The notes: generated from the sequence alone by a model not told the origin. A DNA stretch of 64,000 nt from Pedobacter foliorum (GCF_013266735.1 NZ_JABSNU010000001.1:248001-312000); one strand, 5' to 3'. Positions 52,597 through 61,880 are shown, numbered from the stretch's first letter. Made by a program: numbers and translations.

Positions 52597-53445
52597 ATGA
52601 AACTATATAAAACTAAACAAGGTGCAATTTTGCATAGTGATACTGGATACTATTTATTAAATACTGACTGGGATACTTTGATCAATAATGATAATCTACA
52701 TCAGCATTTACTTCATTTATCAACTAAAGGGAGGATTTTGCAAAACGATGAAGCATTGGCAATATTAGAAAATGATATTGAAGCTCCGATTGGACAGCAA
52801 GAAGTATGGGCAGCTGGGGTAACTTATCTGCGCAGTCGCGATGCCCGTAAAGAGGAATCTCAGGATTCTGGCGGTGCAAGTATGTACGATAAGGTTTATG
52901 ATGCAGACCGCCCGGAATTGTTCTTTAAGTCCTTACCGCATCGCGTCGCGGGTCATAAACAGCATGTAAATATCAGAAAAGACTCCACCTGGAATGTGCC
53001 TGAACCCGAGTTAACTTTGTTTATCAATTCATCTGGGAACATACAAGCTTATACTGTAGGCAACGATATGAGTTCCAGAAGTATCGAAGGAGAAAACACA
53101 TTGTATCTGCCTCAAGCTAAGATTTATGAAAGAAGTGCTGCATTAGGGCCATGTTTATATGTCCCTGAAGCACCAATTTCGGACAAGACAATGATAGAAA
53201 TGGTGATAAAGAGAAATAGTAAAGAGGTATTTCGTGATTCGGTTTCGATTAGCAGAATGAAACGTTCACTAAACGAATTGGTGATCTACTTATATGCCGA
53301 ATGTGACTTCAAGAACGGCTGCTTTTTAATGACCGGAACTTGTATAGTACCTCCTAATGACTTTACTTTGAATGAAAAGGACGAGGTTAGCATTACTATT
53401 GACAATATTGGAACATTAACAAATCATATTGCTATTCGTTTATAA
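52597..53445 (+). CDS. FAH-family 2-keto-3-deoxy-D-pentonate dehydratase (XylX/KdaD type)
   Basis: 282 residues of the fumarylacetoacetate hydrolase fold. The order VWAAGVTYLRSRDARKEES, YDKVYDADRPELFFK, WNVPEPELTLFINSSGNI, YTVGNDMSSRSIEGENTLYLPQ and AKIYERSAALGPC is that of 2-keto-3-deoxy-D-arabinonate/xylonate dehydratases, with the metal-binding Glu residues in VPEPE. It should convert 2-keto-3-deoxy-pentonate to 2-oxoglutarate semialdehyde. This and the next gene give the last two steps of the Weimberg-type route. The clear AAGGAG ribosome-binding site six bases before its ATG is rare in this genome and suggests strong translation. Confidence 0.87.
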   Translation: MKLYKTKQGAILHSDTGYYLLNTDWDTLINNDNLHQHLLHLSTKGRILQNDEALAILENDIEAPIGQQEVWAAGVTYLRSRDARKEESQDSGGASMYDKVYDADRPELFFKSLPHRVAGHKQHVNIRKDSTWNVPEPELTLFINSSGNIQAYTVGNDMSSRSIEGENTLYLPQAKIYERSAALGPCLYVPEAPISDKTMIEMVIKRNSKEVFRDSVSISRMKRSLNELVIYLYAECDFKNGCFLMTGTCIVPPNDFTLNEKDEVSITIDNIGTLTNHIAIRL

Positions 53446-53475
53446 CGGGAGTAGCTTTAAATTTTAGAAAGAATT

Positions 53476-55068
53476 ATGTCTATAACAGGTGAGAATTTTA
53501 TTGGAAATATTCGTGGTAGTAAAGGTAAAGACAGCTTTCAGGCTTCTGACCCTGCAGGGAATGTGTTAATGCCCGAAAGGTTTATTTATGCTACAGAAAC
53601 TGAGTTTGAACAAGCGTTAAAGTTGGCACAAAATGCCTTTGTAAATTATAAAAACACTTCTACTAAGCAGCGGGCAGAATTTTTAGAGGCGATTGCTGAT
53701 GAAATAATGGCACTTGATGAGTTATTAATAGCAAGAGCGGTTGCAGAATCAGGCTTACCAGTAGGAAGAATAACCGGTGAAAGAGGTCGTACCTGTGGTC
53801 AGCTAAAGATGTTTGCTCAGTTGCTTCGTGATGGCTGGTATGTAGATGCAAGAATTGATACCGCACAACCTGAAAGGGCTCCTTTGCCAAAGTCTGACAT
53901 CAGAAGAATGCTTATTCCAATTGGCCCTATAGCAGTTTATGGTGCCAGTAACTTCCCTTTGGCTTTCTCTACTGCCGGCGGAGATACTGCTTCTGCACTT
54001 GCCGCAGGATGTCCTGTGATTGTTAAGGCGCATCCTTCACACCCTGGTACAAGTGAGTTGATCTCATCTGCAATCATTAAAGCTGCTCAAAGAACCCAAA
54101 TGCCAGAAGGTGTATTCTCTGCCTTAAATCTTACTAATGATCAATCGGTAAAGCTTGTCCAGCATCCGGTAATAAAGGCTGTAGGTTTTACAGGATCCAG
54201 AAAAGTAGGGATGATACTTTATACTGCAGCAGTTAACAGAGCTGAGCCCATTCCTGTATATGCCGAAATGAGCGCTATAAATCCGGTTATTTTAATGGAA
54301 GAAGCATTGAAAGTCAAAGGAGAAGCAATTGCGAAGGGATTAGCCGGCTCTGTAACCATGGGGGCAGGTCAGTTTTGCACTAACCCTGGATTGGTAATAC
54401 TGATTGAAAGCGAAGCAAGTAAGGCTTTTTTGAACCACTTTGTGCAACATTTAAGTGCGACTGAACCTGCAACAATGCTAAACAGGAATATTTGCGAATC
54501 TTATGGGAAGGGCCTGGAAGCAGCAAAAAAGATTAATGGAGTTCGTGTTTTGGCTCAAGGTTCAAAGGCCGCGGATGGCAATAGAAATGAAGCCAGACCA
54601 ATGGCATTTACAGTTTCTGCAGAAGACTTTCTTTCCAATAAGGAGTTGACTGAAGAGGTTTTTGGACCGGCAACTCTTTTTGTATTGACAAAGGATACCG
54701 TGCAACTTCATCAGGTTCTAAATCAACTGGATGGGCAACTTACAGCGACAGTACATGCAGGACCAGCTGACAAAAACAACTTAATCCCAATAATTGATAT
54801 TATCACTCAAAAAGCTGGTCGTGTTATCTATAATGGTTTCCCAACAGGCGTAGAAGTTTGCCATTCCATGCAACATGGCGGACCTTTTCCTTCAACTACA
54901 GACGGGAGATCAACCTCAGTAGGTACTGCAGCTATTTATCGTTTTTTAAGACCGGTATCCTATCAGGATATTCCAGATGAATTACTTCCAGAGGCCTTGC
55001 AAAACAGTAACCCATTGAGTATTTTGAGGTTGATAGATGGAGCATGGAAAACTGATTTAATACCTTAA
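53476..55068 (+). CDS. 2-oxoglutarate-semialdehyde (2,5-dioxopentanoate) dehydrogenase
   Basis: 530 residues, aldehyde dehydrogenase of the KGSADH II/III type: the characteristic NFPLAFSTAGGDTASALAAG and VIVKAHPSHPGTSEL, catalytic Glu in VYAEMSAINPV and catalytic Cys in GAGQFCTNPGLV. It oxidises 2-oxoglutarate semialdehyde with NAD(P)+ to 2-oxoglutarate, feeding the citric-acid cycle. It lies 30 bases after the FAH dehydratase gene, which makes its substrate. The C-terminal YRFLRPVSYQDIPDELLP is typical of the group. Confidence 0.9.
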   Translation: MSITGENFIGNIRGSKGKDSFQASDPAGNVLMPERFIYATETEFEQALKLAQNAFVNYKNTSTKQRAEFLEAIADEIMALDELLIARAVAESGLPVGRITGERGRTCGQLKMFAQLLRDGWYVDARIDTAQPERAPLPKSDIRRMLIPIGPIAVYGASNFPLAFSTAGGDTASALAAGCPVIVKAHPSHPGTSELISSAIIKAAQRTQMPEGVFSALNLTNDQSVKLVQHPVIKAVGFTGSRKVGMILYTAAVNRAEPIPVYAEMSAINPVILMEEALKVKGEAIAKGLAGSVTMGAGQFCTNPGLVILIESEASKAFLNHFVQHLSATEPATMLNRNICESYGKGLEAAKKINGVRVLAQGSKAADGNRNEARPMAFTVSAEDFLSNKELTEEVFGPATLFVLTKDTVQLHQVLNQLDGQLTATVHAGPADKNNLIPIIDIITQKAGRVIYNGFPTGVEVCHSMQHGGPFPSTTDGRSTSVGTAAIYRFLRPVSYQDIPDELLPEALQNSNPLSILRLIDGAWKTDLIP

Positions 55069-55089
55069 CTTCGCGCTTATTTTTAAGTT

Positions 55090-56433
55090 ATGAATTGGGA
55101 AAAGTTACTGTCATCAAAACGATGGGGAAATGAAGATAGGTTTATTGGCAATCAGAAAGAAGCTCGGTCAGAGTTTCAAAGGGATTACGACAGGATCATC
55201 TTTTCTTCGCCATTTAGAAGATTACAAAACAAAACCCAGGTATTTCCATTGCCGGGCAGTGTGTTTGTCCATAACCGGCTTACGCACAGCCTAGAAGTAG
55301 CAAGTGTTGGGCGCTCATTGGGCACCATCTTTTACAATAGAATAAAAGATGGAGACGCAAATATCGATGAAACATGCCCCTTGCTTTGTGAAATAGGAAA
55401 CATTGTAGCTTCAGCTTGTCTGGCCCATGATTTAGGAAACCCGGCTTTTGGCCATTCCGGAGAGTCGGCTATATCTCATTATTTTAGTGATGGCGATGGT
55501 AAAGTATATCAGCAGCAGGTAAATGAAGCCCAATGGGAGGATTTGATCCACTTTGAAGGAAATGCCAATGCGTTAAGAATATTAACCCATCCCTTTGCCG
55601 GAAAGGGGACAGGAGGCTTTGCATTAACCTACTCAACCCTTGCAGCCATTGCTAAGTATCCCTGTGCATCAATTGCCGGACACAATAAAAAGAACATTTA
55701 CACTAAGAAATACGGGTTCTTTCAGTCGGAGCAAAGCGGATTTGAGAAGATAGCCCTAGAGATGGACCTGATTAAGGTTCAGGAATCACCGTTGATTTAC
55801 AAGCGCCACCCATTGGTATATTTAGTTGAGGCTGCGGATGATATTTGCTACAACATCATCGATCTTGAAGATGCACACCGTTTAAAAATACTTTCCTACA
55901 AAGAAGTAGAAACATTGCTTTTGCCTTTATGTAATGATGCCAAAATGCCATCCAGATTAGCTGAAATGGAAGACGATGATGCAAAAATCACCTTGATGAG
56001 AGCAAAATCGATCAGCACACTGATATGGCAATGCTCGAATGTGTTTTACCAGGAACAGGATGCTATATTAAGTGGTGATTTCAATAAAAGCCTGATGGAT
56101 GCAATTGAAGAGCCATTTTTAGCTGTAATGAAAGAAATAGAAAGGATTTCCATCAGGAAAATCTACAATTATTCATCTGTGGTACAGATTGAAGTTGCAG
56201 GTTATCAGGTGATGGGTGGGCTTTTGGAAGAGTTTATTCCTGCGTATTTACAAAATGAATCAAAATACCATAGGAAACTTGTTGAATTGATACCAAAGCA
56301 ATTTTTAACACAGAAAGATGATGTTTATTCTAAAATCCAGAGTGTACTTGATTTTGTCTCCGGAATGACTGACATCTATGCGGTAGAGTTGTTTAGAAAA
56401 ATCAAGGGAATATCTTTTCCTTCTATGAGCTGA
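55090..56433 (+). CDS. dgt: dGTPase (HD-superfamily triphosphohydrolase)
   Basis: 447 residues. FRRLQNKTQVFPLPG and HNRLTHSLEVASVGRSLG supply the first His, HDLGNPAFGHSGESAI the His-Asp pair and VEAADDICYNIIDLEDA the final Asp of the HD metal site. It hydrolyses dGTP (or other dNTPs) to nucleoside and triphosphate. It begins 21 bases after the aldehyde dehydrogenase stop, so it may be carried on the sugar-operon transcript, although its function has no obvious connection with pentose use. It is convergent with the AraC gene, 3 bases apart. Confidence 0.9.
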   Translation: MNWEKLLSSKRWGNEDRFIGNQKEARSEFQRDYDRIIFSSPFRRLQNKTQVFPLPGSVFVHNRLTHSLEVASVGRSLGTIFYNRIKDGDANIDETCPLLCEIGNIVASACLAHDLGNPAFGHSGESAISHYFSDGDGKVYQQQVNEAQWEDLIHFEGNANALRILTHPFAGKGTGGFALTYSTLAAIAKYPCASIAGHNKKNIYTKKYGFFQSEQSGFEKIALEMDLIKVQESPLIYKRHPLVYLVEAADDICYNIIDLEDAHRLKILSYKEVETLLLPLCNDAKMPSRLAEMEDDDAKITLMRAKSISTLIWQCSNVFYQEQDAILSGDFNKSLMDAIEEPFLAVMKEIERISIRKIYNYSSVVQIEVAGYQVMGGLLEEFIPAYLQNESKYHRKLVELIPKQFLTQKDDVYSKIQSVLDFVSGMTDIYAVELFRKIKGISFPSMS

Positions 56434-56436
56434 TGA

Positions 56437-57324
56437 CTATTTTTTATGTTTCTTCCTATAGTCGGATGGAGATGTGCCAATGAGCTTGCTAAATAACCGT
56501 GAAAAATAGTATTGGTCGTCAATGCCTATCAATGAGCAAATCTCTTTAATGCTTTTATCTGTAAAATACAGGTATTGACAGGAATGTTGTATTTTAAGCT
56601 GGTTGTAATAGACAATTGGTGAGATACCGGTTTTTTGCTTAAATATCCTTAAGTAATGTGATAAGGAAATCTTTTGCTGGTCAGCAAGCTGATTGACTGT
56701 AAGTTTTTTATCAAGATTATCTTTCATAAATGAAATCGAGTTACTTACAGCATCTTTATTATATACGGAAGGGTTTATCTCTTTGTAGTAAATTAGCGAG
56801 GTTACAAAATAGAGTAATCTAAAGTTCATGATCTCCATTTCTTTTGTTCCAAAACTTTCCTCGAGCATGGTGTAGATTTGATTGAAGATATTAATTCTGT
56901 CTTGCTCAAAAGGGATTGAATGTACCTTAGGATGACCCTCAACGAGAGAACGTTCATAAATCATTCTTGAATTAACACCACTAAAATGCATCCAGTATAT
57001 ACTCCATGGATTTTTTAATGAACTAAAGTACCTGTGAGATACATCTTTAGGAATGATGAAAAATGTATTTGCTGTGAGTGCGTAGGTATTATGATCTAGC
57101 TCAACTGTGCCTTCTCCATCAATACAGTATAGTAGGATAAACTCAGCTGAACCTGTTTTTCTTTCCCGATCATGCCCTAAAGCATGTGGATAGTAGCCTA
57201 TTGCGGTTAGATAAAAAGAATTAATCAGCGGATTATCCTTGATGCTTTTCCTGATATTTGGAGTAAGGACGATCATTTTCTGTCCTAAAAAACCTTCCTT
57301 AATTTTCTTTTTTTCTTCCGTCAT
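56437..57324 (-). CDS. AraC-family sugar-responsive regulator
   Basis: 295 residues. An N-terminal cupin AraC-binding domain (FILLYCIDGEGTVELDHNTY, FFIIPKDVSHRYF, WSIYWMHFSG) and a C-terminal double HTH (LTVNQLADQQKISLSHYLRIF and KSIKEICSLIGIDDQYYFSRLF with SPSDYRKKHKK) match sugar-sensing AraC proteins such as those of GH97/galactoside loci. Its gene is divergent from galM with 175 bases between starts, so it most likely activates the galM-GH97-symporter operon. Confidence 0.92.
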   Translation of the reverse strand: MTEEKKKIKEGFLGQKMIVLTPNIRKSIKDNPLINSFYLTAIGYYPHALGHDRERKTGSAEFILLYCIDGEGTVELDHNTYALTANTFFIIPKDVSHRYFSSLKNPWSIYWMHFSGVNSRMIYERSLVEGHPKVHSIPFEQDRINIFNQIYTMLEESFGTKEMEIMNFRLLYFVTSLIYYKEINPSVYNKDAVSNSISFMKDNLDKKLTVNQLADQQKISLSHYLRIFKQKTGISPIVYYNQLKIQHSCQYLYFTDKSIKEICSLIGIDDQYYFSRLFSKLIGTSPSDYRKKHKK

Positions 57325-57435
57325 ATTAAATACTAAGGTATAATAAATGTAATTAATTTTGCAGTTTGTAACACTTCAGTTATGATAACATTATCCATTA
57401 TTCATTTTAGTTAGTCCATTTATAGCTTCCAAATT

Positions 57436-57494
57436 CGACGTAAGTTTATCCTTAACTAATATAAATGGAACAGGTTAATCAAATAATTACGTCG
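57436..57494. promoter_or_regulatory. Inverted half-sites before galM
   Basis: CGACGTAA (57436-57443) and TTACGTCG (57487-57494) are perfect 8-bp inverted copies 43 bases apart, the second ending five bases before the GTG start of galM. They could be half-sites for the AraC regulator or form a stem over the leader. No sure promoter box is visible in between. Confidence 0.4.
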
Positions 57495-57499
57495 TAAAG

Positions 57500-58525
57500 G
57501 TGGTAAACAGCAGGATATCAAGAAAACTCTGGGGGAACTTTAGTGATCAGAACATCTATCTTTTTAAGATAAAGAATAAGAGTGGGGCTTTTGTAGAATT
57601 GACCAACTATGGAGCTACAATTGTTTCAATGGTGGTGCCTGACAAGAACGCTACAATGGCTAATGTTATTTTGGGCTTCCCAGAACTGCAAGGCTATATT
57701 GATGATGATTGCTACTTGGGGTCAACCGTAGGCAGATTTGCCAACAGGATTTCTAAAGCAACATTTAGTATTGACGAGGTCAGGTATAAACTCGAAGCAA
57801 ACGACAATGGCAATTCGAATCATAGTGCATCGGCCGGATTTAATGGTAAAGTGTTTGATTATGCTATAGAAGATGATAAGTTAATACTTAGCCTATTAAG
57901 CAAGGATGGTGACGGAGGGTATCCTGGAAATCTTTTACTAACGGTGTGTTATCAATGGACAGATTTGAATGAACTTTTAATCAGTTATACTGCAGAGACG
58001 GACAAGAAAACAATTGTCAATATCACAAATCACAACTACTTTAATTTGTCCGGAGGTAGTGGTAATTTATTCAATCATGAGCTCACCATTGATGCTGCCT
58101 TAATGGTGGAAGCTACCGACGATTTTATACCTACCGGTGCAATAGTAGCTGCGGGTGATCTTGAATTTAAAAATACTAAAATAGCGGACAGAATAAGCGA
58201 CTATCTGAATAAGCCAAAAGGATTGAATATATGTTATGTTCTAAATGGTAGAGAAAAGGCAGCCACATTAAGAGATCCTGAGTCAGGGCGATTATTAGAG
58301 ATTTACACCACATATCCAGGATTAATGCTGTATACCGGAGACTACCTTAGGACTAAGCATCCCGGTCACTTGGGCGTACCTTACAAAGCATTTGACGGAC
58401 TTTGCTTAGAATGTCAATATTATCCGGATAGTCCAAATCAACCAGATTTTCCTTCAACAATACTTCATCCTGGCCGTATCTACCAGGAAAGTATCACTTA
58501 TAAATTCAGTACAGAACATAAATAA
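57500..58525 (+). CDS. galM: Aldose 1-epimerase (galactose mutarotase)
   Basis: 341 residues, no signal peptide. The start is GTG at 57500; an in-frame stop at 57476-57478 and the lack of an ATG leave no better choice, and LWGNFSDQNIYLFKIKNKSG is the normal family N-terminus. GalM residues include NYGATIVSMVVPD, GRFANRISKA (substrate Arg), TNHNYFNLSG (catalytic His), and LCLECQYYPDSPNQPDFP (catalytic Glu). It interconverts alpha and beta anomers of aldoses, which fits release of anomeric sugars by the downstream GH97 enzyme. The GH97 gene starts one base after the stop codon. Confidence 0.92.
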   Translation: MVNSRISRKLWGNFSDQNIYLFKIKNKSGAFVELTNYGATIVSMVVPDKNATMANVILGFPELQGYIDDDCYLGSTVGRFANRISKATFSIDEVRYKLEANDNGNSNHSASAGFNGKVFDYAIEDDKLILSLLSKDGDGGYPGNLLLTVCYQWTDLNELLISYTAETDKKTIVNITNHNYFNLSGGSGNLFNHELTIDAALMVEATDDFIPTGAIVAAGDLEFKNTKIADRISDYLNKPKGLNICYVLNGREKAATLRDPESGRLLEIYTTYPGLMLYTGDYLRTKHPGHLGVPYKAFDGLCLECQYYPDSPNQPDFPSTILHPGRIYQESITYKFSTEHK

Positions 58526-58526
58526 T

Positions 58527-60473
58527 ATGAGAATAAGCTCCATAGCAGCAATCCTGTCTTTAACTTTTTACCTGTCGACAGGAGCATTTGCAAAAAACAA
58601 AACCTATCAGTTATTCTCTCCAAATAAGGCTTTAAAAGTGAAATTATGTTTTGGGGACAGTACTACATATTCTATATCCTACAAAAACTCAAATATAATT
58701 CTTCCTTCTGCCATTGCTATGGTGTTGCAAAACAAAACACTTGGTAAAACACCAGTAGTTAAAGAAATACATTCATTGAAGTCCGGAGAATTTAATGAAC
58801 TGGCTGTTTATTTTTTCGATAAGGATTATTCGCTGATCTTTAGAGCATACAATGAAGGTATTGCTTATCGTTTTGTAACAAGCATTAAGGATTCTATACA
58901 GGTTCTTGGCGAGAAGGCCACATTTAACATCGTTGGCTCACCTGCAGCAATAGTTCAAGAGACTGATAATTATACGAGTTGGGAAGGACCGTATCTCAGT
59001 TATCCATCAACAGCAGAAATTTCTGAAGGCAAGAGAGCGACTACTCCAGCACTTTTCGATTATAAAGAAAAAGGTATAAAAGTAGTAATCGCTGAAGCTG
59101 ACTTATTTGCTTATCCGGGTATGTACATCCAAAAACAATCGAACGGTTATATCGGGGATTGGGCAAAATATCCGACCAAAACAGTGATGGGAAGTTGGGG
59201 GGACTTTGTATCGGTAGTAAAAGAAAGGGGGGCATACCTTGCCAGAACGAATGGAGAAAGGTCTTTTCCCTGGAGAGTAATTATAGTAACTGAGGACGAC
59301 AAGGAATTGTTAAATAATCACCTGGTTCGCAAGCTCGCCCGTCCTTCAGTAGTTATGCATACAGATTGGATTAAACCGGGAAAGGCTGCCTGGGAATGGT
59401 GGCATGATGCCATGTTGCCGGGCGCTGGTATTCCTTCCGGCATGGACAATAGAAATACTGACCTTTATAACTACTATGTTGACTTCGCCGCAAACCACAA
59501 GCTGGAGTACTTAATGATAGATGCCGGCTGGTCCGATAATTACAACCTAACTAAGGTGAACCCCAAATTAGATGTGAAAGGAGTAATTAAAAGGGCAAAA
59601 GAAAAACGTGTCGGGGTATTTTTATGGTGTGTAGCATCAACATTATTAAAAGATCTCAATGGAAATCTGGATTTTCTGAATTCCATAGGCGCCGCAGGTA
59701 TTAAAGTGGATTTTTTTGATCGCGACGATCAGGAAGCAATACAATGGATAGAGTTGATCGCAAAAGAAGCAGCAAAAAGAAAACTAATGGTTAATTTTCA
59801 TGGCTGCAGTAAGCCCACGGGTCTGGAAAAAACATATCCAAATATCGTAAATTATGAAGCCGTGAGGGGCGCCGAATCAGATAAGTGGGATTATACCATA
59901 AATCCTGATCATCATTTGATTATTCCTTTTCTCAGGATGCTTGCCGGACCGTTTGATTATACACCAGGAGCAATGCGTAACAAGACCAAAGCCGAGTTTA
60001 AGCCGATAGACCCGGGCTTACCATCTGGTCAAGGCACACGCTGTCATGAGCTTGCGATGTTCGTAATTTACGATCAGCCATTTGCTATGCTGGCAGATTC
60101 ACCTACAGCATATAAGCAATCGCCGGAGACGATGAAGTTTCTATCGGCAGTACCAACAGTAGCAGATGAAACTAAAGTATTAGATGCCAAATTAACTGAA
60201 TATGCACTGATGGCCAAAAGAAAAGGAGATAGGTGGTATGTTGGAGCCATGACCAACTGGACAGAAAGAAATATTAAGCTGGATTTTGGATTTTTAGAAC
60301 CAGGAGTAAATTATACAGCTCAAATCTATACCGATGCTACAGATGCAAACGTGAATGCGACACATTATGATCTTAAAACGATTACGGTAAACAATAGGAT
60401 GAAAATGGAGCTTAAACTTTCATCCGGTGGTGGTGCAGTATTAATGATAGAAAAGTCCATCTTTAAGAAATAA
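58527..60473 (+). CDS. GH97 exported alpha-glycosidase, probably retaining (alpha-galactosidase-like)
   Basis: 648 residues with a signal peptide ending GAFAK. GH97 N-terminal beta-sandwich (FSPNKALKVKLCFGDSTTYS), catalytic barrel (KAAWEWWHDAMLPG, LEYLMIDAGWSDN, AAGIKVDFFDRDDQ, NFHGCSKPTGLEKTYPN, NYEAVRGAE) and C-terminal domain are in order. The Asp in IKVDFF (about 395) is the position of the nucleophile in retaining GH97 enzymes, while inverting SusB-like enzymes lack it; Glu about 444 would be the acid/base. A calcium site is expected. Alpha-galactoside cleavage in the periplasm is the best guess. Confidence 0.88.
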   Translation: MRISSIAAILSLTFYLSTGAFAKNKTYQLFSPNKALKVKLCFGDSTTYSISYKNSNIILPSAIAMVLQNKTLGKTPVVKEIHSLKSGEFNELAVYFFDKDYSLIFRAYNEGIAYRFVTSIKDSIQVLGEKATFNIVGSPAAIVQETDNYTSWEGPYLSYPSTAEISEGKRATTPALFDYKEKGIKVVIAEADLFAYPGMYIQKQSNGYIGDWAKYPTKTVMGSWGDFVSVVKERGAYLARTNGERSFPWRVIIVTEDDKELLNNHLVRKLARPSVVMHTDWIKPGKAAWEWWHDAMLPGAGIPSGMDNRNTDLYNYYVDFAANHKLEYLMIDAGWSDNYNLTKVNPKLDVKGVIKRAKEKRVGVFLWCVASTLLKDLNGNLDFLNSIGAAGIKVDFFDRDDQEAIQWIELIAKEAAKRKLMVNFHGCSKPTGLEKTYPNIVNYEAVRGAESDKWDYTINPDHHLIIPFLRMLAGPFDYTPGAMRNKTKAEFKPIDPGLPSGQGTRCHELAMFVIYDQPFAMLADSPTAYKQSPETMKFLSAVPTVADETKVLDAKLTEYALMAKRKGDRWYVGAMTNWTERNIKLDFGFLEPGVNYTAQIYTDATDANVNATHYDLKTITVNNRMKMELKLSSGGGAVLMIEKSIFKK

Positions 60474-60533
60474 TAATCTATTTGACTGTAGCGATATAAT
60501 AGACAATTTTAACCAACCAAATTATTAACCTAA

Positions 60534-61880
60534 ATGAACACTGAAAAACTAATCTTTAATCACAAATACATCATCGGTATATCCTTCATTTCAGCCCTGG
60601 GGGGTTACTTGTTTGGGTTCGATTTTGCAGTAATATCTGGTGCATTGCCCTTTTTAAGAACTCAATTCATGCTTGATGCATGGTGGGAAGGTTTTCTAAC
60701 CGGGTCACTTGCCCTGGGCTGCATCCTCGGCTGTTTGTTCGCAGGAAATATTGCTGACCGCTATGGTCGCAAGCCTGGTTTAATGATAGCAGCATTAATT
60801 TTTGCACTATCTTCAATAGGTATCGCTTTTGCATCGAGCTTAACCCTGTTTGTTGTCATGCGGTTTATCGCAGGTATAGGGGTTGGTATGGCCTCCATGC
60901 TGTGTCCAATGTATATTGCTGAAATTTCACCTGCCAACGTAAGAGGTCGTAACGTAGCAATTAACCAATTAACAGTAGTAATTGGTATTTTGATAACCAA
61001 CCTGGTTAATTATTTCCTGGCAGATTCAGGACCAGACGCATGGCGCTGGATGTTTGGATTAGGCGTAGTTCCATCCGTAATATTTCTAATAGGGGTATTG
61101 TGGTTACCGGAAAGCCCAAGGTGGCTGGTTAAGGCTGGGCATCCTGAAAAAGCCAAAGCAGTTTTGTTAAAACTAGGTTCGGGATCTTTTGTAACCTCTA
61201 CATTTTCTGACATAGAAAAATCCTTGGTTGGGGTTAAAAAACAATCGTATAAAGCGGTGTTTGAGAAAAGTGTACGTCCGGCAGTTGTTGTGGGTATAAT
61301 ACTGGCCGTGTTTCAACAACTATGCGGCATTAATGTAGTGTTCAACTATACCTCAACTATATTTGAATCCGTTGGAGCAAACCTCGACAGACAATTGTTT
61401 GAAACCGTAGCTATTGGTGCCGTAAACCTTGTGTTTACTTTGTTAGCGATGTGGCAGGTTGATAAGTTAGGTAGAAAGCCACTCATGCTTATCGGATCGT
61501 TAGGTTTGTCAATTGTGTATATTATTCTGGCATTTTTGCTTCAGAATCAGTTTCCGGCAAGTCTTGTTTCTATTTTCGTATTGCTGGCAATTAGCATGTA
61601 TGCAATCTCATTGGCTCCGGTTACCTGGGTGCTGATTTCAGAGATTTTCCCTAACAAAATACGCGGTGCAGCTTCTTCTGTGGCTATTATCTCCTTGTGG
61701 GGAGCTTACTTTATCCTTGTGTTCACCTTTCCGATATTAGCTAAGAAGCTTGGTACGTTTGGCCCATTCTATTTGTATGCTGGCATTTGCTTCTTAGGCT
61801 TCCTGTTTATCAATAAGAGAGTTAAAGAAACAAAGGGACAAACATTGGAAGAACTTGAAGGAAACTTCGCAAGACATTAG
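60534..61880 (+). CDS. Sugar-porter family MFS symporter (XylE/GalP type)
   Basis: 448 residues, 12 helices. Sugar-porter signatures are ALGGYLFGFDFAVISGALPFL, GNIADRYGRKPGL (motif A), IAGIGVGMASMLCPMYIAEISPANVRG, LPESPRWLV, QQLCGINVVFNYTSTIF and ISEIFPNKIRGAA. It imports a hexose or pentose with protons; galactose or xylose are likely given the neighbours. It follows the GH97 gene after 60 bases, on the same strand, and precedes the DUF5107 gene after 56 bases. Confidence 0.92.
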   Translation: MNTEKLIFNHKYIIGISFISALGGYLFGFDFAVISGALPFLRTQFMLDAWWEGFLTGSLALGCILGCLFAGNIADRYGRKPGLMIAALIFALSSIGIAFASSLTLFVVMRFIAGIGVGMASMLCPMYIAEISPANVRGRNVAINQLTVVIGILITNLVNYFLADSGPDAWRWMFGLGVVPSVIFLIGVLWLPESPRWLVKAGHPEKAKAVLLKLGSGSFVTSTFSDIEKSLVGVKKQSYKAVFEKSVRPAVVVGIILAVFQQLCGINVVFNYTSTIFESVGANLDRQLFETVAIGAVNLVFTLLAMWQVDKLGRKPLMLIGSLGLSIVYIILAFLLQNQFPASLVSIFVLLAISMYAISLAPVTWVLISEIFPNKIRGAASSVAIISLWGAYFILVFTFPILAKKLGTFGPFYLYAGICFLGFLFINKRVKETKGQTLEELEGNFARH

